Origin: Woeseiaceae bacterium
GTDB taxonomy: Bacteria > Pseudomonadota > Gammaproteobacteria > Steroidobacterales > Woeseiaceae
NCBI GenBank assembly: GCA_028279985.1
Contig: JANQMR010000033.1
Location: forward strand, 1-64,000
Length of the DNA stretch: 64,000 nucleotides
Reading direction: 5' to 3'
Part shown: positions 25,575 through 34,956 of the stretch, one piece after another
How the letters are laid out: the number at the start of each line of letters is the position of its first letter
Position numbering within the stretch: position 1 is the stretch's first letter
Translations under genes and position numbers: made by a program
The notes under the pieces: generated by a model
Database searches by the model: none
What the model saw: the letters and a program-made list of their open reading frames with translations, nothing else
Told to the model about the DNA's origin: nothing

Positions 25575-26084
25575 TGACCGTTCGATACCGTCTCTATTGA
25601 ACGTTTAACAACACATTACATGTGGTGCCGGTCGGGTCGGGGATCGCCGTGATCCACTTCCGTGCCGAGCTGAACGGGTGCCTATGTTGCTACGGCCCGG
25701 GTAGTATCCGCAAGGCGCACTGCCGGTGACGACACGTGTCGCCAAGCCGGAACCGGGCCGAGGATAGCGACGGCCCTGCAACCCGCCGGGCGCCAGCGAA
25801 CCGCTATTTTGCGAAACCGCGCAGAATATTCGAAGAAAAAAAAGCGTAACATGTATGATAGATCATTGCTTGAGCAAGAATTCTTTCAGGTTGAGCGGTG
25901 CGGGTCGGTATCGATGGTTATGTCAATAGCGGCCCGCGCTCGACTAGTCCCCGGACGGTAGGTATATCCTCTTGGCCGTTGTTTGGGCCGGGAACGGTGT
26001 GTCTTGGCGTTTGGGGAGCTTGGATGCTTCTGGGCAGATGAGGGATTAGGCGGATTAGGGATGAGGGAGTAAGGACAGAGAAAC
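25575..26084. other. 510-base divergent intergenic region, locally AT-rich
   Basis: No gene seen. An A-rich stretch at about 25830-25890 includes a small dyad TTGCTTGAGCAA. GGATTAG and GATGAGGGA are each repeated between 26038 and 26070 ahead of the next gene. Promoters for both flanking operons should lie here. Confidence 0.4.
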
Positions 26085-27215
26085 GTGAAAGAGATAACCC
26101 AACTGATTTCTGAAGAAGAACTTCTCAGCGAAGACCTCACCTACTTGCGTGACGGTCTTCGGCAGGAGTTGACGGAAATGTCGGGGAGCCGCCTCCTCAT
26201 TACCGGAGGCGCCGGATTCCTCGGTTACTACTTCGTCAAGACGGCGCTGGATTGGAACCGTTCTAACGCCGATCGCGAACCCATCAGCGTGACGGTTTTC
26301 GACAATTTCATCCGCGGTGTTCCCGATTGGCTGGCGGGCCACACCGGCGATCCGAATCTCGACGTGCAGAAGCAGGACATGATACAGCCGCTGCCCGCGG
26401 ACATGCCCGGCTTCCAATACATCGTGCACGCCGCCGGGATCGCTTCGCCGATTTATTACCGCAAGTATCCCATCGAGTGTATCGACGCCAATATAAACGG
26501 TCTCCGGAACCTGCTCGAATACGCGCTGCAACAGCGAGAGCGAAGTGAGCCTGTAAGGGCGTTCCTGTTCTTCTCGTCGAGCGAAATCTACGGCGACCCC
26601 GATCCCGAAGCCATTCCAACGCCCGAAGACTACCGGGGTAACGTATCCTGTACCGGCCCAAGGGCGTGTTACGACGAATCCAAACGATTCGGCGAGACAC
26701 TCTGCGTCAATTTCGCTCAGCAGCACGATCTGCCGGTGAAGATCGCACGGCCGTTCAACAACTACGGGCCCGGGCTCAAGATCACCGATCGTCGCGTGTT
26801 GCCGGATTTCGCGCGAAACGTGTTGAACGGGGAGGACATCGTCATGTTCTCGGACGGTTCTCCGACGCGCACGTTCTGCTACAGCGCCGATGCCCTGACC
26901 GGTTATTACAAGGTGCTCGTGAGGGGGCATCAGGGCGAATCGTACAACATCGGCATCGAGCATCCGGAGATCTCGATGAAGTCGCTCGCCGAACTCGTCA
27001 TCGACAAAGCCCGCTTACTGTTCGGCTATGAGGGCAAGCTGGTTACGGCGGCGAGCGAGGACGAGGCCTATCTCGTCGACAACCCCAATCGCCGCTGTCC
27101 GGTGATAGAAAAGGCCAGAAGTCACACCGGATACGATCCGCAGATCGAGTGCGAAGAAGGTGTCGCCCGCTCGCTGGTGTGGTACTACCACAATCAGGAC
27201 GCGGCAGAGGCCTGA
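26085..27215 (+). CDS. NAD-dependent epimerase/dehydratase, UXS-like extended SDR
   Basis: 376 residues from a GTG. The nucleotide site ITGGAGFLGYYFVK is at about 34-47. The substrate region FSSSEIYGDPDPEAIPTPEDY and the GPRACYDESKR catalytic block (Tyr-x3-Lys) plus IARPFNNYGPG resemble UDP-glucuronate decarboxylases, though the N-terminal 30 residues and the RGNVSCT stretch differ. It modifies a nucleotide sugar. The TGA overlaps the ATG of the next gene, so it is first in an operon of five sugar enzymes. Exact product not known. Confidence 0.78.
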   Translation: MKEITQLISEEELLSEDLTYLRDGLRQELTEMSGSRLLITGGAGFLGYYFVKTALDWNRSNADREPISVTVFDNFIRGVPDWLAGHTGDPNLDVQKQDMIQPLPADMPGFQYIVHAAGIASPIYYRKYPIECIDANINGLRNLLEYALQQRERSEPVRAFLFFSSSEIYGDPDPEAIPTPEDYRGNVSCTGPRACYDESKRFGETLCVNFAQQHDLPVKIARPFNNYGPGLKITDRRVLPDFARNVLNGEDIVMFSDGSPTRTFCYSADALTGYYKVLVRGHQGESYNIGIEHPEISMKSLAELVIDKARLLFGYEGKLVTAASEDEAYLVDNPNRRCPVIEKARSHTGYDPQIECEEGVARSLVWYYHNQDAAEA

Positions 27216-28549
27216 TGAAGATTTCGATCATCGGCGCGGGCTACGTCGGCCTGGTCTCCGGTATTTGCCTGGCGGACAAGGGTAATCAGGTCGTGTGTGT
27301 CGACGTGGACCGCGGTAAGGTCGATAAGATCAACAAGGGTGAAGCGCCCATCCACGAAGATGGTCTGGGTGCGCTCCTGACGAAACACGTCGGCAAGAAT
27401 TTTCGGGCGAGCGCCGACCTGCATGAGGCCGTGCTGCAGACGGAGCTCACGATGATCGCGGTCGGCACGCCGTTCGACGGCCGGGACATCGACCTCGGTT
27501 ACATCCGCCAGGCTTCGCAGGACATTGGCGAAGCGCTCGCCGAGAAGCCGGATTATCACGTCGTCGTGGTCAAGAGCACCGTCGTGCCCGGGACGACCGA
27601 GGGGGTCGTTCGCGAAACGCTCGAAAGGGCTTCGGGCAAAAGTGCCGGCGACGATTTCGGTCTTGGTATGAACCCCGAGTTCCTTACCGAGGGCGTCGCG
27701 ATTCGCGATTTCATGAACCCCGATCGTATCGTGCTCGGCGGTATCGATGAGCGGACCCTCGACGCGCTGCGCGCTGTCTACGCCGGCTTCGAATCCACGC
27801 CGATCCTCGAAACCAACCCCTCCACGGCGGAGTTGATCAAATACACGTCCAACGCCCTGCTGGCCACGATGATCTCGTTCTCCAACGAGATTGCCGGTCT
27901 TGCCGCCAAGGTCGGCGGCATCGACACGTCGGAAGTGATGCATGCCGTTCACCTCTCCGAGTACCTGAGCCTCGACGTCGACGGACACCGGAAGAAAGCC
28001 AAGATCACGAGCTTCCTCAATCCGGGCTGCGGCTTCGGAGGAAGCTGTCTGCCGAAGGACACCAAAGCGCTGGCCGCTCAGGGCGAATCGCTCGGCGCGC
28101 CGATGCGACTGCTCGAGCAGGTCATCGAGGTCAATCTCGGGCAACCGCAGAAGATGCTCGAGCTACTCCGACAGTTCCTGCCCGATCTCGAGGGTAAGAC
28201 CGTCGGCGTTTTGGGCCTGGCGTTCAAAGAGGGTACCGACGACATGCGGGAGTCTCCGGCCGTACCGATCGTGGAGGCGCTGGCAAGCTGCGGGGCGAGG
28301 GTCGTGGTATTCGACCCGGTTGCGATGCCGGCCGCCCAGCCGCTGTTGCCCGACGACACGACGTACGCGGAGGACCTCGCCTCGGTCATAGGGACCGCGG
28401 ACGCTTTGCTGCTGGTCACGCGCTGGGACGAATTCCTGGAACTGCCGTCGCTGATGCGGGAACTCGGCAGAGAGGATGTGCCGCTGGTTGACGGCCGGCG
28501 ATTCATCGACAAGCACGCGATACGGAACTACAGCGGTATAGGTCTCTGA
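27215..28549 (+). CDS. UDP-glucose/GDP-mannose dehydrogenase family protein
   Basis: 444 residues from ATG 27215, which matches the family start MKISIIGAGYVGLVSGICLADKG; a longer frame upstream is not used. Later blocks: GMNPEFLTEGVAIRDFMNPDR, the TSNALLATMISFSNEIA helix, and the catalytic cysteine in GCGFGGSCLPKDTKAL (Cys about 278). It oxidises C6 of a nucleotide hexose twice with NAD to a uronic acid. It overlaps both neighbours by one base (TGATG each), so the operon is tightly coupled. Its product could feed the UXS-like enzyme just upstream. Confidence 0.9.
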   Translation: MKISIIGAGYVGLVSGICLADKGNQVVCVDVDRGKVDKINKGEAPIHEDGLGALLTKHVGKNFRASADLHEAVLQTELTMIAVGTPFDGRDIDLGYIRQASQDIGEALAEKPDYHVVVVKSTVVPGTTEGVVRETLERASGKSAGDDFGLGMNPEFLTEGVAIRDFMNPDRIVLGGIDERTLDALRAVYAGFESTPILETNPSTAELIKYTSNALLATMISFSNEIAGLAAKVGGIDTSEVMHAVHLSEYLSLDVDGHRKKAKITSFLNPGCGFGGSCLPKDTKALAAQGESLGAPMRLLEQVIEVNLGQPQKMLELLRQFLPDLEGKTVGVLGLAFKEGTDDMRESPAVPIVEALASCGARVVVFDPVAMPAAQPLLPDDTTYAEDLASVIGTADALLLVTRWDEFLELPSLMRELGREDVPLVDGRRFIDKHAIRNYSGIGL

Positions 28550-29079
28550 TGGAGTTTACAGCGAACAAGGTAGCCGGGAGCTGCGTCATCGACATTCGCC
28601 GCATCGAGGATGATCGCGGCTTCTTCGCGCGGACGTGGTGTGAGAAAGAACTGCTCGACGCCGGCCTGACGGCGCGTATCGCGCAGGTCAACACCGCCCT
28701 TAGTATCGAGAAGGGGACCCTGCGGGGCATGCACTTTCAGCACAGTCCCCACGAGGAAGTGAAAATCGTGTCCTGCACGGCGGGATCGGTATTCGACGTG
28801 GTGCTGGATCTGCGTCCCGACTCCGAAACTTATCGTCAATGGTTCGGTGTCGAGCTCTCGGCGAAGAACTGCCGCATGCTCTACGTGCCGGAAGGCTGCG
28901 CACACGGTTACCAGACGCTCGAGGACAACGTGATGCTCACTTACGCGACGTCGGCGGTGTATGCTCCGGATGCCGCTTCGGGCGTGAGGTTCGACGATCC
29001 GGCTTTCGGCATCGAGTGGCCTCTCGCCGTCAGCGTCGTCTCGGACGCCGACAGGGGCTGGCCGGATTTCGAGCGCTGA
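28549..29079 (+). CDS. dTDP-4-dehydrorhamnose 3,5-epimerase family protein
   Basis: 176 residues, the usual RmlC length. Motifs: DDRGFFARTWCEKEL, VNTALSIEKGTLRGMHFQHSPHEEVKIVSC (with the catalytic His in MHFQ), and MLYVPEGCAHGYQTLEDN. It would epimerise C3 and/or C5 of a 4-keto-6-deoxy nucleotide sugar. No RmlA, RmlB or RmlD is present in the window, so the substrate may be another 4-keto sugar, for example a CDP-linked one given the RfbF-like gene at 20027. Start codon overlaps the previous stop. Confidence 0.87.
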   Translation: MEFTANKVAGSCVIDIRRIEDDRGFFARTWCEKELLDAGLTARIAQVNTALSIEKGTLRGMHFQHSPHEEVKIVSCTAGSVFDVVLDLRPDSETYRQWFGVELSAKNCRMLYVPEGCAHGYQTLEDNVMLTYATSAVYAPDAASGVRFDDPAFGIEWPLAVSVVSDADRGWPDFER

Positions 29080-29094
29080 CACGGGGGCTGGAAT

Positions 29095-30042
29095 ATGACG
29101 GACATCAAGCGAGTGCTCGTAACCGGCGCGTCGGGATTCATCGGCCGCCATGTCATCGCGCCGCTGCGCGAGCGCGGTTATGAAATACACTTGACGAGTT
29201 CGCGGGCAGGCGCGGATATCGACGGGATTGAAGGGGTGTCGCAGGTCCATGTGGCCGACCTCCTGGACGCGGATCAGTCACGTGCGCTCATGGGCGCGGT
29301 AAAACCCAGCCATCTGCTGCATCTCGCGTGGATCGTCAAACCCGGAGAGCTGATCGCGTCGGTCGAAAACCTGGACTGGATCAGCGCCAGCCTGTCGCTA
29401 TTGCGATCTTTCCACGAGGCGGGCGGGCAGCGATTCGTCGGCGTGGGCTCGTGTTACGAATACGACTGGGCTTACGGCTATTGTTCCGAGGAGCTGACGC
29501 CCACCAATCCGGACACGCTGTACGGCGCGAGCAAGAATGCATTCCGGCAAGTGGCGGAGGAGTACGGGCGTACGCACGACCTGGATTTCGCCTGGGCGCG
29601 AGTCTTCTTCCTCTACGGCCCGCATGAAAACCCGAATCGGCTCGCCTCGTCGCTGATTCTGTCGCTGCTTCGGAGGCAGGAAGCCAAGAGCTCGCACGGA
29701 CTGCAGATCCGCGACTACATGCATGTCCAGGATGCCGCCGATGGCATCGCGACTCTGCTGGATAGCGCGGAGACCGGCGCATTCAATATAGCGACGGGTC
29801 AGGCACCGAGGATCCGGGATATCGTGGAGACCATCGGCCGGGAGGCCGGCGCCGAGGAACTGCTCAGAATCGGCGTGCTGCCGGCGAGGAAAAACGACAC
29901 GGCGCTGGTCGTCGCCGACACTCAGAAGGCAAGCGACCGGCTCGGATTCACCCCACGCTTCGATCTGCTCGGCGGTTTGCGCCACACGATCTCGTGGTGG
30001 AAGGCCGAGCTCGAGCGCAATGCACACCAGACCAAGGAGTGA
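29095..30042 (+). CDS. NAD-dependent epimerase/dehydratase (4-keto sugar reductase-like)
   Basis: 315 residues of the extended SDR type. VLVTGASGFIGRHV (about 6-19), LLHLAWIVKPGEL, VGVGSCYEYDWAYGYCSEE and the catalytic YGASKNAFR (Tyr-x3-Lys) are seen. The pattern is close to reductases or epimerases that act on 4-keto-6-deoxy sugars. It follows the RmlC-like gene by 15 bases. A likely role is to reduce the epimerised 4-keto sugar. The specific sugar cannot be read from the sequence. Confidence 0.8.
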   Translation: MTDIKRVLVTGASGFIGRHVIAPLRERGYEIHLTSSRAGADIDGIEGVSQVHVADLLDADQSRALMGAVKPSHLLHLAWIVKPGELIASVENLDWISASLSLLRSFHEAGGQRFVGVGSCYEYDWAYGYCSEELTPTNPDTLYGASKNAFRQVAEEYGRTHDLDFAWARVFFLYGPHENPNRLASSLILSLLRRQEAKSSHGLQIRDYMHVQDAADGIATLLDSAETGAFNIATGQAPRIRDIVETIGREAGAEELLRIGVLPARKNDTALVVADTQKASDRLGFTPRFDLLGGLRHTISWWKAELERNAHQTKE

Positions 30043-30046
30043 AAGC

Positions 30047-31354
30047 GTGACACGGAAGATCAGCATTCTCGGTTCCGGCATGGCGGGCTGCGGTGCGGCG
30101 CATCGCGCATCGGAACAAGGTGTCGGCAGCGTCATGTACGACATGAAAGATCACTACGGCGGACATACGGCGTCGTTTACGTTCGACAACGGCTTCACCA
30201 TCGACGAAGGCCCGCATGTCTCGTTCACCAAGATCCAGCGTGTCAAGGACCTGTTGGCTGAGTGTGTCGACGGGGAGTTCATCGAGCACAAGACTCGCGT
30301 CAACAATCACTGGAAAGGTCACTGGATCAAACACCCCGCGCAAGTGAACCTGCACGGCTTGCCGGGGGATCTCGTGGCCAAGTGTATCGAGGACTTCGTG
30401 ACCGCGATGCACGACGAGCATCCGCCCATCAAGAACTATGAGGATTGGCTGCTGGCAGCCTTCGGTCCGACGTTTGCCCGAACGTTTCCGATGGAGTACA
30501 CGAAAAAGTACCACACGACGGAAGCGGCCAACATGGACACCAACTGGCTCGGTCCGCGTCTCTACAGACCGTCGCTTCAGGAGGTGTTGAGCGGCGCGCT
30601 GTCTCCAAAGACGGATGACGTGCACTACATCGGCGAGTTCCGCTACCCGAAGCAGGGCGGGTTTAAATCGTACCTGGCGCCATTCGTCGCCAAGACCGAC
30701 CTCAAGCTCGGCCATAAAATGGTCGGCATCGACGCGAGGGAGAAAGTACTGCGCTTCGCCAACGGCGAGTCCGAACCCTACGATGAACTCGTCTCCTCGG
30801 TGCCGCTACCCGAGCTCGTACCCGCCATAGACGGCGTACCCGACGACGTCAGGGAAGCGGCATCGAAACTCGCCTGCTCGAGAGTGGTCATCGTGACGGT
30901 CGGGGTCGACAGGGAAGATCTGATCGATGCGCACTGGACGTATTTCTACGATGAGGACTATTTTTTCACCCGACTGAGTACGCCTCATCTGCAATCTGCG
31001 GAAAACGCACCGCCCGGTTGCGGCTCGATCCAGGCGGAGTGCTATTACTCCGACAAGTATCGCCCCTTGGACCGCGATCCGGGCGACTGTATCGAGCCTG
31101 TCATCGCCGATCTCGAGCGCTGCGGCGTACTGCGCGAAAGCGACCAGGTCCTTTTCAAGCATGTGATGGACATTCCCTATGCGAATGTCATCTTCGATCT
31201 CGACAGGCGCTCGGCCTTGGCGACGGTTCACGGTTATCTGGACGACGTCGGTATCCGGTATTGCGGCCGTTACGGGGATTGGGTCTATACGTGGACGGAT
31301 CAGGCCTTCGTCAGCGGCGAGCACGCGGCACAGAAAGCCATTGACGGCAAGTGA
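30047..31354 (+). CDS. FAD-dependent amino-oxidase/UDP-galactopyranose mutase-like protein
   Basis: 435 residues from GTG 30047, chosen because AAGGAG at 30035-30040 is well placed; an ATG at 30020 lies upstream of that site. The N-terminal FAD site ISILGSGMAGCGAAHRASEQG (about 4-24) is followed by DMKDHYGGHTASF and DEGPHVSF. The internal regions WKGHWIKHPAQVNLHGLP and YPKQGGFKSY resemble flavoproteins of the protoporphyrinogen-oxidase/UGM class found in sugar operons. It may convert or oxidise a sugar nucleotide. It is the last gene of the operon; 4 bases separate it from the previous stop. Confidence 0.75.
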   Translation: MTRKISILGSGMAGCGAAHRASEQGVGSVMYDMKDHYGGHTASFTFDNGFTIDEGPHVSFTKIQRVKDLLAECVDGEFIEHKTRVNNHWKGHWIKHPAQVNLHGLPGDLVAKCIEDFVTAMHDEHPPIKNYEDWLLAAFGPTFARTFPMEYTKKYHTTEAANMDTNWLGPRLYRPSLQEVLSGALSPKTDDVHYIGEFRYPKQGGFKSYLAPFVAKTDLKLGHKMVGIDAREKVLRFANGESEPYDELVSSVPLPELVPAIDGVPDDVREAASKLACSRVVIVTVGVDREDLIDAHWTYFYDEDYFFTRLSTPHLQSAENAPPGCGSIQAECYYSDKYRPLDRDPGDCIEPVIADLERCGVLRESDQVLFKHVMDIPYANVIFDLDRRSALATVHGYLDDVGIRYCGRYGDWVYTWTDQAFVSGEHAAQKAIDGK

Positions 31355-31361
31355 CGGGCGG

Positions 31362-32021
31362 TCACGCGGTAAGGGATAGCTTTCGGCAGTAGAAGGCTTC
31401 GGCGAAACCTTCCGCGGCATTGCATTCGATGCCCCGCAGGCGCGGCAGCGCGCGGAAGGTCTCTTCCGTGAACCAGCCCTTCGATCGTTGTGACGCAAAT
31501 GTATCCATGAGGATCGAAATTTTCCGATCCAGCGTCTGCTTGCTGATGGGCATGAACACGCCGGGTGATCCGAGACCGCCGTCGTACTTCGGGATTTCGT
31601 ATTCCAGGATCAGATGGTTGCGGAAGGTATTCCAGGTAAGCTCACCGATGGTCCGGTGATCCTGATGCAGATCGTCGCGGAAATGCGTGAAAACGACGTC
31701 CGGGTCGAACCTGTTCTTGATGGACTCGAAGTACTCCTTGATTTCCGTCGCTTGCTGAGGGAAGAAGCTGTTCCGGAACCGCAATACCTCGACCCGGGCC
31801 GCGTTCTTCTCGCCGAGTAGCTGCAGAGCCGCCGCTCGCGTTTCCGCTTCCCTGACGTCGTTCGAACTAAAAACGACCCAATCGACTTCAAGCTCGGGTT
31901 TGAGCGCCAGGAGCTCGAGCAGGCTGCCGCCGCAGCCCAGTTCGATGTCGTCGGAATGTGCGCCCAGGAACAGGCAGCGTGGCGCGCGTGAGAGGCCGGA
32001 GAACAGGTTGACAGCCAACAT
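31362..32021 (-). CDS. PIG-L family deacetylase
   Basis: 219 residues from ATG 32021. Zinc-site motifs are FLGAHSDDIELGCGGSLLELL (AHxDD, about 16-20) and the later HFRDDLHQDHR (HxxDxH-type). The family removes acetyl groups from N-acetylglucosamine derivatives or related small molecules. In a polysaccharide locus it probably acts on a sugar precursor or lipid-linked sugar. It is convergent with the flavoprotein gene (7 bases between stops) and divergent from gltX. Confidence 0.86.
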   Translation of the reverse strand: MLAVNLFSGLSRAPRCLFLGAHSDDIELGCGGSLLELLALKPELEVDWVVFSSNDVREAETRAAALQLLGEKNAARVEVLRFRNSFFPQQATEIKEYFESIKNRFDPDVVFTHFRDDLHQDHRTIGELTWNTFRNHLILEYEIPKYDGGLGSPGVFMPISKQTLDRKISILMDTFASQRSKGWFTEETFRALPRLRGIECNAAEGFAEAFYCRKLSLTA

Positions 32022-32199
32022 GATCCTTGTCGGTATCCTTGTCGGTTGATGGAGATTGCGCGGGATTATACTGGAATCGACGCGGGGCCGGCGAACTGGT
32101 CCGCCCATGTCAATTCGCACATGTCAATCCACCAATATCAATCTGATAAACTCCGACGCCACCCGATCGTGAGAGTATAGCGCGAGAGTATCGCAGGCC

Positions 32200-33615
32200 A
32201 TGTCCGTTCGAACCCGTTTCGCCCCGAGCCCAACCGGCGTGCTGCATCTAGGCAGTATCCGCACGGCGCTTTTCTGCTGGCTCTATGCGCGCCGCCGGGG
32301 AGGCCGGTTCATCCTGCGCATAGAAGATACCGACCGTGAGCGATCGACGCCCGAGAACGTCGAGGCGATCCTCGACGGCATGTCCTGGCTCGGGCTCGAC
32401 GCCGATGAAGGTCCGTTCTACCAGACGGAACGCTTCGAACGTTACGAGCAGGTATTGGCAGAGTGGCTGGAAACAGGCAAGGCGTATCGCTGCTACTGCA
32501 CTCGGGAGGAACTCGACGCGCTGCGCGAGCGACAGATGCGCGCCGGCGAGCGCGTGCGTTACAACGGACTCTGCCGGGATAGAACCGAGGCGAGACCAGG
32601 TGTCGATCCCGTCATCCGATTCAGGAATCCGCTCGACGGCGAGGTTGTCGTCGACGATCAGGTACGCGGCAGGGTCGTATTCGAGAATGCACAGCTCGAC
32701 GATCTGATCATCGCCCGCTCGAACGGCACGCCGACCTACAATTTCACGGTCGTCGTCGACGACTACGACATGCGGATCACACACGTCATCCGCGGCGACG
32801 ACCATCTGAACAACACGCCGCGGCAGATGAACATGATCGAGGCCCTGGGCGCGGCACCGCCCGTGTATGCGCACCTGCCGATGATCCTGGGGCCCGACGG
32901 TTCCAAACTCTCGAAGCGTCACGGTGCGGTGGATATCCGTGAGTACCGCGAAGAGGGATACCTGCCGGAAGCAATGCTCAACTACCTCGTCCGGCTCGGT
33001 TGGTCGCACGGCGACCAGGAGATATTCTCGCGCGAGGAGATGGTAGAGCTGTTCGACATCTCGGACGTGAATCAGTCGGCCTCCGCATTCAATCCCGAGA
33101 AGCTTCGCTGGATCAATCAGCAGCACATCATCGCGATGCCGGCGGAGAAGCTTGCGGAACGGCTGATGCCTTTCCTGGTAAAGGCGGGGCTCGACCCGAG
33201 CGAGGGCCCGGACCCGGTCCACCTTGCCGAGGGTTTTCACGAGCGCGCCGACACGCTGCTGCACATGGCCGCCGGCGCCCGCTACTGTTACGAGGATTTC
33301 GAGGCCATCGAGCCCAAGTCGGCCAAGAAACACCTGAGGCCGGTCGTATTGGAACCGATGCGGGCCGTCCGTTCGCGCCTCGCGGGCCTGAGTCACTGGG
33401 GAAAAACGGCCATCGTCGAAACGATAGAGGGCGTGGCCGAGGACTACGAACTCGCCCTTGGGAAAATCGGCCAGCCGATACGGGTTGCAGTGACCGGCGG
33501 ACCGGTGTCGCCGCCGCTCGACGTGACCTTATGGTTGGTCGGCCAGGCCAGGTCGATCGAACGTCTCGACCACGCTATCGAGCTCATCGCACAGCGCGCC
33601 GGCCAGACCCGTTAA
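32200..33615 (+). CDS. gltX: Glutamyl-tRNA synthetase
   Basis: 471 residues, the normal length. FAPSPTGVLHLGSIRTALF carries the HIGH-type motif (HLGS, about 16-19) and SKLSKRHGAVDIREY the KMSKS-type motif (about 238-245). The C-terminal anticodon-binding part is complete to DHAIELIAQRAGQTR. It charges tRNA-Glu, and tRNA-Glu(TTC) is encoded about 190 bases downstream on the same strand. It is the housekeeping anchor of the window and separates the polysaccharide locus from the accessory patch. Confidence 0.97.
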   Translation: MSVRTRFAPSPTGVLHLGSIRTALFCWLYARRRGGRFILRIEDTDRERSTPENVEAILDGMSWLGLDADEGPFYQTERFERYEQVLAEWLETGKAYRCYCTREELDALRERQMRAGERVRYNGLCRDRTEARPGVDPVIRFRNPLDGEVVVDDQVRGRVVFENAQLDDLIIARSNGTPTYNFTVVVDDYDMRITHVIRGDDHLNNTPRQMNMIEALGAAPPVYAHLPMILGPDGSKLSKRHGAVDIREYREEGYLPEAMLNYLVRLGWSHGDQEIFSREEMVELFDISDVNQSASAFNPEKLRWINQQHIIAMPAEKLAERLMPFLVKAGLDPSEGPDPVHLAEGFHERADTLLHMAAGARYCYEDFEAIEPKSAKKHLRPVVLEPMRAVRSRLAGLSHWGKTAIVETIEGVAEDYELALGKIGQPIRVAVTGGPVSPPLDVTLWLVGQARSIERLDHAIELIAQRAGQTR

Positions 33616-33667
33616 TCGGCCGCAATTCGCTGTTTTAGCTCACAAAGTCCAGTTACCAGCCGATTCC

Positions 33668-33696
33668 TTGACAGACCGATATCCTGTCCGTAAAGT
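33668..33696 (+). promoter_or_regulatory. Sigma-70-type promoter for the two tRNA genes
   Basis: TTGACA at 33668-33673 and TAAAGT at 33691-33696 are 17 bases apart, followed by tRNA-Ala 12 bases later. This is the best sigma-70 promoter that I find in the window. Confidence 0.8.
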
Positions 33697-33708
33697 GCCC
33701 CGCTCCGT

Positions 33709-33784
<76 letters not shown>

Positions 33785-33808
33785 AAACCTGCCATAACAA
33801 GCTCCTAC

Positions 33809-33884
33809 GTCCCCATCGTCTAGAGGCCTAGGACACCGCCCTTTCACGGCGGTAACAGGGGTTCGAATCCCCTTGGGGACGCCA
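33809..33884 (+). tRNA. tRNA-Glu (anticodon TTC)
   Basis: 76 bases with encoded CCA. Acceptor GTCCCCA pairs with TGGGGAC, anticodon stem CCGCC/GGCGG with loop CTTTCAC (anticodon TTC), T arm AGGGGTTCGAATCCCCT. Accessory genes begin right after it. Confidence 0.97.
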
Positions 33885-34005
33885 ATTTCTCTAATAAAAT
33901 CAATATTTTAGATAGGGTTCCGCCCAGGCTCCCAGTTCTTGCTTTCGAACACGTCATTACGGTGTAGCTGGCATCACCGAGGTTCGACATTGTTCCCTCA
34001 GAGTT

Positions 34006-34293
34006 CTATCTCAGTGCCCACGCCCTTTCGGCAACCTCCTTCAGCAGGACCTCACGCTGAGTCCTGCGTGTAAAGCGATCCCGCACAATCGTCTCGATGA
34101 ACGCGGTGGCGAACTCAGGCGACGCGTAGAGGGCAGTGAAGCCGTCCGCCTTTGAGCAGAAGCGCGAGTCGCCTGGAGCCACGCCAAGCGGCGTTTCGAC
34201 ATGGCAATGTGGGATGATTCGAGAGCTCGGCGGTAGTTTTGCTTTGGTGAGAACATCCTCGACGCGCTTACGTGAATACGTGCCTTTCGTCAC
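34006..34293 (-). pseudogene. RES-domain toxin, 3'-truncated
   Basis: 95 residues, about half the length of most RES toxins. The core HVETPLGVAPGDSRFCSKADGFTALYASPEFATAFIETIVRDRF shows the RES-like beta-strand and the ALYASPEFATAF helix. The frame stops after AERAWALR, before the C-terminal conserved part, and the tRNA-Glu gene lies about 120 bases further on. The GTG start overlaps the stop of the antitoxin gene (GTGA), the normal order of Xre-RES pairs. RES toxins degrade NAD+; this copy is probably inactive. Confidence 0.6.
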
Positions 34294-34847
34294 GTGATGG
34301 CCGTTCCGAAGCTCGGAACGGCATCCATTACCTCCTCAACCTCGCCGGTCTTCAGCTTATCGATCGGACGCATGACCTCGTTCTCAAAAGGCCACTCCTC
34401 GGAGAGGAAAGCCCAGCCGAGTTCGGGATCGTCGATGGTCTCGAGAAGCTGCTCGATGCCCGGCACCACCTTGCCCGGTCCCAAAATCTGTTCTGACGGG
34501 ATCGTCAGCCCGCGCTTCGTCGACTTCCAGCCGAGCAGGATTCCCTTTTCTATCCAGTCGTAGACTGTCGTTCGGGATACCTCCAGACGGGCGGCTGCTT
34601 CGGAGACGCCGAGCATCCCTGCGCCATGCGGCCGCGTGATAACAAATGGTTTGAGATGGTCGGGGACATGCTCCACCTGGCGCCCCACATCATACTGCGC
34701 GGCTGCCGCCTCTAGCGCTGCGGCAACGGCTATTCGCGCCTCCTTCGGATGGCGACGGAGAAATCTTGTTGCGTTTTGAGAGAGGCCGCTGAGGCCCTCG
34801 ACGTGAAACTCGGTGGCAGATTTCGCTATCTTGGTTGCTCTGCTCAT
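34290..34847 (-). CDS. Xre/MbcA-type antitoxin with HTH (RES partner)
   Basis: 185 residues. The middle holds a helix-turn-helix of the excisionase/MerR type, LGVSEAAARLEVSRTTVYDWIEKGILLGWKSTKRGL (about 81-116). The C-terminal part WAFLSEEWPFENEVMRPIDKLKTGEVEEVMDAV is like the DUF2384 toxin-binding region (RPIDxLKTGE). It would neutralise the RES toxin encoded just downstream and repress the operon. The N-terminal 75 residues are of unknown role. The intact antitoxin beside a broken toxin suggests the module is decaying. Confidence 0.7.
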   Translation of the reverse strand: MSRATKIAKSATEFHVEGLSGLSQNATRFLRRHPKEARIAVAAALEAAAAQYDVGRQVEHVPDHLKPFVITRPHGAGMLGVSEAAARLEVSRTTVYDWIEKGILLGWKSTKRGLTIPSEQILGPGKVVPGIEQLLETIDDPELGWAFLSEEWPFENEVMRPIDKLKTGEVEEVMDAVPSFGTAIT

Positions 34848-34956
34848 CCTGCTGAGTTCCTGGCCGGTCTAAATCTTGGCATCATACGACTATACAAGAA
34901 GAGTGTTCAGTTTGTCCAGTATGTTAGTTTTCCGTGCATTGGAACCACACAGCAAT

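Noticed and set aside
33861-33884. tRNA-Glu 3' end as attachment site of an integrated island
   Set aside because: No second copy of the tRNA 3' end is seen within the window and there is no integrase gene, so integration cannot be shown.
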